Source of the DNA: Acidobacteriota bacterium
GTDB lineage: Bacteria; Acidobacteriota; Terriglobia; Acidiferrales; UBA7541
Direction of reading: 5' to 3'
DNA: 33,017 nt
NCBI GenBank assembly: GCA_003224175.1
Contig: QHYQ01000183.1
Location: 1 to 33,017 of the forward strand
The notes beneath the pieces are model-generated. The model ran no database searches and was not told the origin of the DNA. It saw nothing but the letters and a program-made list of their open reading frames with translations. A program made the translations under genes and the position numbers. Position 1 is the stretch's first letter. Each line of letters starts with the position of its first letter. This document shows positions 29,119 to 33,017 of the stretch, piece after piece.

Positions 29119-30357
29119 TCATTGCACCATCTTCGGATCGGCACGTTCCTGTGCCCGCTGCGTGCCCGTTATCTCGAGGCCCTCACCGGTTTCCATGATC
29201 CGCCGGGCGCGCTCCCGCAATTCCTTCACAAATGGGGCGTAGTGCTTCTCGATCGTGTCCACGGTGTCCCCCAGAAGCTTCGCGACGTCATAGGGCGAGG
29301 CCCCACGGGCGAGTAGATCGACTGCATACGTATCCCTGAATCTGTGCGGATTCGGACCCAGCACGCCGGCGCGACGGCCAAGGGCTAGCATCCGCTCGTA
29401 GAGTCGCGGTCGGGTTAGCGGTGTGCCCGTTTGCGGATTAAGCAGGATGCGGTCTTCCGGCTGCGGCTTTCTTCGCTCGTGTTCCACTTCCAAGGCAAAT
29501 AGCAGCTCTTGATGTATCGGCACAATGACGCGCTTGCGCCGTTTCAGCGTGAGCCGGTTTATCTCCCGGGAATCCCAATCAATTTCTCCCCACCGAAGCC
29601 CCACAACGTCTGAGCCGCGCATCCCGGTCCAGCGCAGCAAAAGAAACGTAAGCAGATCAGGGCCAGCCGCATCTCGAAGCTTGGCGAGCTCGGCAGCCTT
29701 GAACGGCTGCGCCCCTCGCTCGGGATCATCGCCAGGGCGTCCGTCCAGCTTTACCGGATTCCGGTCGATCAGTTCGCAATCTGAAACTGCATAGGCGAAC
29801 ACCTTGTGCAGGATTGCCGCATCAAGCGCGATGCTGCGGCCGCCGCGCGAAAACTTTTTCTCAAGTACGGCCTTCATGCGCCAAGCCTTGAAATCTTCGA
29901 CTAGGGCGCGGCTGATCTGGTCGAGCTCAGAGACATCGCGCGTTTTAAGAAATTCTCCGAACGATTTGACGGTCTGGGTGTAGCGGACTTTCGTGGAGCT
30001 CCGCAGCTTCCCGAAAATCACTTGCTGGGACATCCATGCTGAAAACTTTGCGGCCAGGCCTTCCCACGTGGGGCGAGGCGTGGCGATTTGTTTCTCGGGA
30101 GCGTGGCCAACGATGCGGGCAAGCCTACTGAAAGTCTCCGGCGGAAGTACGCCGCGCAATTCTTTCCAGAGCGGAGAATCGGGACCATCCGCCAACGCGC
30201 GGTCGATTCTGCCGAGGAGCTTTTGAGCCGCGTCGCCTGTGCTCGTTCCAAGCGAAAGCCTTAGGCGCTCACGTTCTCCAGAGTCTCGCTTTGCGCGTTC
30301 ACCGTAACGTCCCTCGATCCGATACGTGTTCCCGCGCTTTTTAATCCGGAAGGTCAT
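29119..30357 (-). CDS. tyrosine recombinase / phage-type integrase
   Basis: A 412-residue site-specific integrase. The N-terminal arm-type DNA-binding part begins MTFRIKKRGNTYRIEGRYGE; a SAM-like core-binding domain spans about residues 95-195 (TWEGLAAKFSAWM...STKVRYTQTVKSFGEFL); the catalytic domain contains R247 (TGMRGSDVVGLRW), H338 and R341 (HRFRDTYAVDLLARG) and the nucleophile Y373 (KHYAPF). A probable catalytic Lys is in LKRRKRVIVP. The site usually occupied by His/Trp in LGH is Asp (LGDTVDTIEKHY), seen in some integrases. The gene stop is 16 nt from the end of rnpB. Its start overlaps the excisionase-like gene by 4 nt, suggesting co-expression. Confidence 0.93.
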   Translation of the reverse strand: MTFRIKKRGNTYRIEGRYGERAKRDSGERERLRLSLGTSTGDAAQKLLGRIDRALADGPDSPLWKELRGVLPPETFSRLARIVGHAPEKQIATPRPTWEGLAAKFSAWMSQQVIFGKLRSSTKVRYTQTVKSFGEFLKTRDVSELDQISRALVEDFKAWRMKAVLEKKFSRGGRSIALDAAILHKVFAYAVSDCELIDRNPVKLDGRPGDDPERGAQPFKAAELAKLRDAAGPDLLTFLLLRWTGMRGSDVVGLRWGEIDWDSREINRLTLKRRKRVIVPIHQELLFALEVEHERRKPQPEDRILLNPQTGTPLTRPRLYERMLALGRRAGVLGPNPHRFRDTYAVDLLARGASPYDVAKLLGDTVDTIEKHYAPFVKELRERARRIMETGEGLEITGTQRAQERADPKMVQ

Positions 30358-30575
30358 CGCAGCACTCTGAGGTGCCCGGACTCGATCTTGAGCACGATCT
30401 CGAGCGGCACTAGCTTATGTCCCTTCTTGCCGCGCGCCGCGAAGTCTACCACCTTCTCGCCGCGGATTCGGTTGTAGACGGACGCGCGCGAGCAGCGCCA
30501 GCGATCGGCGAGCTCGGGAATGCTGAAAAACGGCGGCATCCCATCGTCTGCGCGTTGGGGAACCGATCCCATCAA
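30354..30575 (-). CDS. small helix-turn-helix protein, excisionase-like
   Basis: A 73-residue basic protein (about 60 residues if started at the internal MPPFFSIPE). FFSIPELADRWRCSRASVYNRIRGEKVVDF is the winged-helix/MerR-like fold of HTH_17 and Xis proteins, and the rest (GHKLVPLEIVLKIESG) matches the usual wing region. It is encoded just upstream of and overlapping the integrase by 4 nt, as recombination directionality factors often are. It may control integration versus excision and the integrase promoter. Confidence 0.75.
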   Translation of the reverse strand: MMGSVPQRADDGMPPFFSIPELADRWRCSRASVYNRIRGEKVVDFAARGKKGHKLVPLEIVLKIESGHLRVLR

Positions 30576-31170
30576 TTAGAGCGTTCCAAAATCATATGTT
30601 TTTCGAGCTGCGAAACTGCCCTTTCGCGGTGCCGCAGATTCAACGACTTCGGCGCCGGCTGGAATTGGGGTTTTCGGAACACCCTCATTTCTCCCGATTA
30701 CTGCACCACTGAAGGATCCGGGCGAGCCGGATATTGTTTGTCTTAGGACGTACCTTGCCACGGCGCCGAGCGGGTTCTGTCGGCGACGTCGGCCATGCGG
30801 GCCAGGGCAGGCCTCGAGGTTGGCGCGGGAGGCGCGTCCTGCGCGGCATAAAGAGACGGCTAGCTCTCGGCCAGACTGCGAGCCTCTCTCGTGAATTGCT
30901 TGCAGAGGTCATTCCGGAAGCGCCGCCTGACGATGTGCCAGTCCTCGGCGCCCTCACGTCGCGCGTTCGGAGTGCTGAGCGAATCCTTGGGACAGCGCGG
31001 CCGGTGACCGAAACACCGGAGGAGGAATAAGAAAGGCTAGGGACGCGCCAGAAGTCGGTCTTGTCTGGCAGGAATGCGCCCCTAGCCAGAGTCGGTCCTT
31101 GTTTTGGCTAGACACTACGGCAGCGGTGTCGCAGATGCAACTCGTAAATTCCGACAGAGGGGTATCCATC
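30576..31170. other. 595-nt region without a confident gene
   Basis: It lies between the divergent excisionase and serine recombinase genes. A rightward TTG-started frame at 30734-31030 (98 codons) ends in a plausible acidic tail (VTETPEEE), and a leftward 90-codon frame overlaps it. Neither has a ribosome binding site or known family. Promoters for both sides and the repeat array at 31035-31111 are here. Confidence 0.4.
31035..31111. repeat. paired hairpin repeats in front of the serine recombinase (candidate res/crossover site)
   Basis: Two near-identical 23/24-nt units, 31047-31069 and 31085-31108, each read GCCAGA, then GTCGGTC, then TTGT, and close with a TGGC arm, so each can fold back. 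Around them are GGCTAG half-sites in alternating orientation: GGCTAGGGACGC (31035-31046), GCGCCCCTAGCC (31076-31087) and GGCTAG (31106-31111). The array ends 59 nt before the recombinase ATG. Resolvases usually bind such repeated half-sites next to their own gene. Confidence 0.6.
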
Positions 31171-31851
31171 ATGAGAGCAGCCATCTACGCGCGTGTGAGC
31201 ACGGCCAATAACGGTCAGGACCCGCGCGTGCAAACCCGAGAACTCGGCGAGTTTTGCGAGCGCCGCGGCTGGACTTTGGCCGAATACGTGGACATCGGGA
31301 TCTCGGGCACGAAGGAAAAGCGGCCGGCCCTGGACCGGCTCATGGCCGATGCGCACAAGAGGCGCTTTGATGTGGTAGTCGTCGCGCGCTTCGATCGCTT
31401 CGCCCGTTCTGTTTCTCACCTGTTGCACGCCTTGGAGACGTTTCAGGCCCTCGGGATTCAGTTTGTGAGCCTGTCAGAGCAGCTCGATACGTCCACGCCT
31501 ACAGGAAAAATGATCTTCACGGTCCTGGGCGCCGTGGCCGAACTCGAGCGCAGCCTAATCGTGGAACGGGTGAAAGCCGGCTTGCGGAATGCGCGTGCGA
31601 AGGGGAAGCGGCTCGGCCGTCCGAAAGTCATCCTGGATGCCTCGAAGATTGCTGCGCTGCGCGCGCAGGGCTTTGGCTGGAAGAAAATTTCACGAGAGCT
31701 GAAGGTTGGCTTCAGTACAGTGCTCCGAATCGCCCAGGAAGCCCGGGAAAGTGGTTCGGAAAACGATAACGCCAAACCTTTCCGAACCCCGGCTCGCAAG
31801 GTCCGCATTGATTCGGTTGGCGGAAATGTTGTCGCTGCGGCGTTTCACTGA
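31171..31851 (+). CDS. serine recombinase (resolvase/invertase family)
   Basis: A 226-residue small serine recombinase. The catalytic Ser10 is in MRAAIYARVS. It is followed by DPRVQTRELGEFCERRGW, the ARFDRFARSVSHLLHALE catalytic-arginine motif, the LSEQLDTSTPTGKMIFTVLGAVAELERSLI E-helix region and a C-terminal Hin-like helix-turn-helix (AALRAQGFGWKKISRELKVGFSTVLRIA). About 30 extra residues follow. ATG 31171 has GAGGGG upstream; in-frame starts further up would prefix the conserved N-terminus. A repeat array directly upstream is a candidate recombination site. It could resolve element dimers or invert a segment. Confidence 0.93.
   Translation: MRAAIYARVSTANNGQDPRVQTRELGEFCERRGWTLAEYVDIGISGTKEKRPALDRLMADAHKRRFDVVVVARFDRFARSVSHLLHALETFQALGIQFVSLSEQLDTSTPTGKMIFTVLGAVAELERSLIVERVKAGLRNARAKGKRLGRPKVILDASKIAALRAQGFGWKKISRELKVGFSTVLRIAQEARESGSENDNAKPFRTPARKVRIDSVGGNVVAAAFH
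31753..31788. repeat. perfect 10-bp inverted repeat within the 3' end of the serine recombinase gene
   Basis: GGTTCGGAAA (31753-31762) faces TTTCCGAACC (31779-31788) with a 16-nt spacer. Related GGTTCGGGAA sequences occur downstream at 32350 and 32872, and TTCGGAAAAC at 32280. Confidence 0.55.
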
Positions 31852-32060
31852 ACCGAGTGCCGCGAAAAAAGCTTCGCCGCTGATAGATTATTGATCCTCG
31901 GTATCAGAGCCATCCGCTGCGCAATCGGAGGGCCTTTGTTTCTGGCAGCCACAAAAACAGACCAAGCCCAGAAGTTTGACTGGGCGCAAAGAAAGTATTC
32001 CGATTTTCCTTTACCCTTATTATCAACGGAAAGTCCTCCTCTACAGCCCAAGCTTTCCGC
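31852..32060. other. intergenic region before the gas vesicle gene
   Basis: AT-richer than its surroundings. A GCCCAG/CTGGGC hairpin (31966-31971 with 31980-31985) is visible. No supported gene; the promoter of the gas vesicle gene should lie here. Confidence 0.35.
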
Positions 32061-32264
32061 ATGATGGTCCGACGTGCTGCCCACGAGACCCATATGGTCG
32101 ACTTGCTCGACCGGATTTTGGACAAGGGCATTGTCATTGATGTCTGGGCTCGCGTTGTCCTAGCTGGTCTCGACCTCGGAATCAGGGTGGAAGCCCGCAT
32201 CGTGGTAGCTTCCATCGAAACCTACCTCAAATACGCGGGACCAAATCGCCTCCTCGGAAGGTAG
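32061..32264 (+). CDS. orphan gas vesicle structural protein (GvpA/GvpJ family)
   Basis: A 67-residue protein that is almost entirely the GvpA-type shell domain: VDLLDRILDKGIVIDVWARV (about 13-32), then VLAGLDLGIRVEARIVVASIETYLKYA (about 33-59). These are the two helix and beta-hairpin segments that assemble into the hollow gas vesicle wall. It could be the main shell protein GvpA or a minor GvpJ/GvpM-type paralog; the charged N-terminus (MMVRRAAHETHM) favours GvpJ. No other gvp gene (GvpF/L, GvpN, GvpK, GvpG) is visible, and its neighbours are recombinases and unknown proteins. No strong ribosome binding site is seen. It ends shortly after the core domain. Confidence 0.85.
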   Translation: MMVRRAAHETHMVDLLDRILDKGIVIDVWARVVLAGLDLGIRVEARIVVASIETYLKYAGPNRLLGR

Positions 32265-32474
32265 CCTGCCCACCCCCAATTCGGAAAACCCCTCTTCGTG
32301 GCTTGCCGCAACTGATTGAATCGACGCAACCGGAATTTGACGATTTTGGGGTTCGGGAAACAGTACTTTTGCAAGCTACTCAAGATTTGCTCCATCGCAA
32401 AGACAGGTCCATCCGGTTCGCTTATGGTTCCGTGACAGATATCGACGTCTAGTATCCAGGTTTAGCGAAACCCC
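32265..32474. other. gap with a short open frame
   Basis: A rightward frame from TTG 32303 to the stop at 32452 encodes a plausible 49-residue segment (LPQLIESTQPEFDDF...RSIRFAYGSVTDIDV) with no recognisable family or ribosome binding site. It may be a gene remnant. Nothing else was seen. Confidence 0.3.
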
Positions 32475-32708
32475 ATGTTCTTCGAATTGGCAACGATGAT
32501 GGCGGCGCAGCGCACAAGAACGGCAGTGAAAGCGACACTCGGACTGTTGGCTGCCTCGGTGTCGATCGTACTTCTAGTAGCGTTCATAATGGTTCCCGAG
32601 GTCGTCTGGTTCGCGGGACTCTACAGTGCTCTTGCTTTTTGTGCGATCCCGATTTGGTTTCTGTTCTACTCTGGTGCAAGTTCACCTGCGGGAAGCGCGC
32701 GGAGTTAG
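32475..32708 (+). CDS. small predicted membrane protein, unknown
   Basis: 77 residues. Two hydrophobic stretches, LGLLAASVSIVLLVAFIMV and VVWFAGLYSALAFCAIPIWFLF, suggest a two-helix inner-membrane protein with a basic N-terminus. Starts at ATG 32475 or the later in-frame ATGs (MMAAQR). No family recognised and no clear Shine-Dalgarno, so the gene call is tentative. It lies on the element downstream of the gas vesicle gene. Confidence 0.4.
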   Translation: MFFELATMMAAQRTRTAVKATLGLLAASVSIVLLVAFIMVPEVVWFAGLYSALAFCAIPIWFLFYSGASSPAGSARS

Positions 32709-32930
32709 CGGCGGGTATAGCGAACGGAAAAGTCAGTTAACTTCTTCCTCGTGATTGTCACGATTCATTTCCCCCTAAGCGTGCTGGCGACGTGCTCAAG
32801 AAAGGAAGCTGGTGCGGTTGCAGCCGACTTCGGTCTCACAAGGGAAGTTTGTCCTTCGTCAAAGACTTGGCGGTTCGGGAATGCCATATTGTGAAACATT
32901 CATACTTCCCTCAGTAGTTATCGAGCGCGA

Positions 32931-32959
32931 AGGGGCGTCTTAGGACGCCCCTCTTTTTT
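32931..32959 (+). terminator. strong intrinsic terminator
   Basis: AGGGGCGTC (32931-32939) pairs perfectly with GACGCCCCT (32944-32952) around a TTAG loop, followed by CTTTTTT. There is no convincing gene in the 220 nt before it, so it ends either the small membrane protein transcript or an unannotated RNA. Confidence 0.85.
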
Positions 32960-33017
32960 GTGTTTAAGGGTCTTTGAGGCCTGGTCTATTGCTTCGGGAG
33001 CGATTTTAGAATGGCTT

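Larger units (their letters stand above)
29103..33017. mobile_element. left part of an integrative element at the 3' end of rnpB
   Basis: Directly after rnpB come a tyrosine integrase with its gene end facing rnpB, an overlapping excisionase-like gene, a serine recombinase, an orphan gas vesicle gene and a small membrane protein, with long weakly coding gaps unlike the dense chromosome to the left. The arrangement is that of an island that used the rnpB 3' end as attachment site. A second copy of the rnpB 3' end (attR) was looked for and not seen before 33017, so the right boundary is outside or elsewhere. Confidence 0.6.

Noticed and set aside
28795-29144. Short leftward open frames across rnpB
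   Set aside because: The region is explained by the RNase P RNA structure; the frames have no family resemblance.
31035-31111. CRISPR array
   Set aside because: Only two related units are present, with a 15-nt gap and no further copies or cas genes.
31845-32215. Leftward open frames opposite the gas vesicle gene
   Set aside because: They are antisense to a clear GvpA/J domain and have no ribosome binding site or recognisable motif.

Overview
The window is GC-rich, densely coded and reads like a chromosome segment of a soil Acidobacteriota (Terriglobia-like). This is inferred from family content: a DUF1800/DUF1501 exported pair, a DUF5818-type small secreted protein, a DUF5752-trehalose synthase pair, a divergent membrane pyrophosphatase, and palindromic intergenic elements of a kind common in that phylum. 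No rRNA or tRNA was seen. The only RNA gene found is a complete RNase P RNA.

Layout. 1-5.3 kb: the 3' end of a DAHP synthase gene converges on a leftward operon proB-proA-ilvA (proline synthesis plus threonine deaminase). A type II NADH dehydrogenase gene diverges from it. 5.4-9.9 kb: a leftward aminotransferase gene with a lost N-terminal segment and a small secreted protein, then a rightward small unknown protein and a secreted metallo-beta-lactamase-fold protein, then a frameshifted NmrA-like gene. 9.9-14.2 kb: a tautomerase diverges from a TetR regulator that has a palindromic candidate operator in front of it. Next comes an aromatic meta-cleavage-type cassette: a beta-hydroxyacid dehydrogenase, an extradiol dioxygenase and an FAH-family hydrolase with a shortened C-terminus. 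14.5-16.9 kb: a leftward secreted DUF5818 protein, a frameshifted cytochrome c and a proline dehydrogenase. 17.2-22.8 kb: rightward DUF5752-treT, then DUF1800 and DUF1501 separated by a long inverted repeat. 22.9-28.5 kb: a leftward membrane pyrophosphatase, a rightward VTT-domain protein and ligA.

28.6-33.0 kb: rnpB is followed 16 nt later by the stop codon of a leftward tyrosine integrase with an overlapping excisionase-like gene. Beyond that is a serine recombinase with a repeat array in front of it, an isolated GvpA/GvpJ-type gas vesicle shell protein, a small membrane protein and a strong intrinsic terminator. I read this as the left part of an integrative element that used the 3' end of rnpB as its attachment site; the right end is not in the window.

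How the genes work together: proB/proA make proline and the proline dehydrogenase at 16 kb degrades it. The pyrophosphatase and NDH-2 serve energy metabolism. TreT/DUF5752 point to trehalose or osmotic-stress physiology. Three genes between 6 and 16 kb are broken by small lesions, which may be real decay or sequence error. The most unusual part is the two-recombinase element with the orphan gas vesicle gene.
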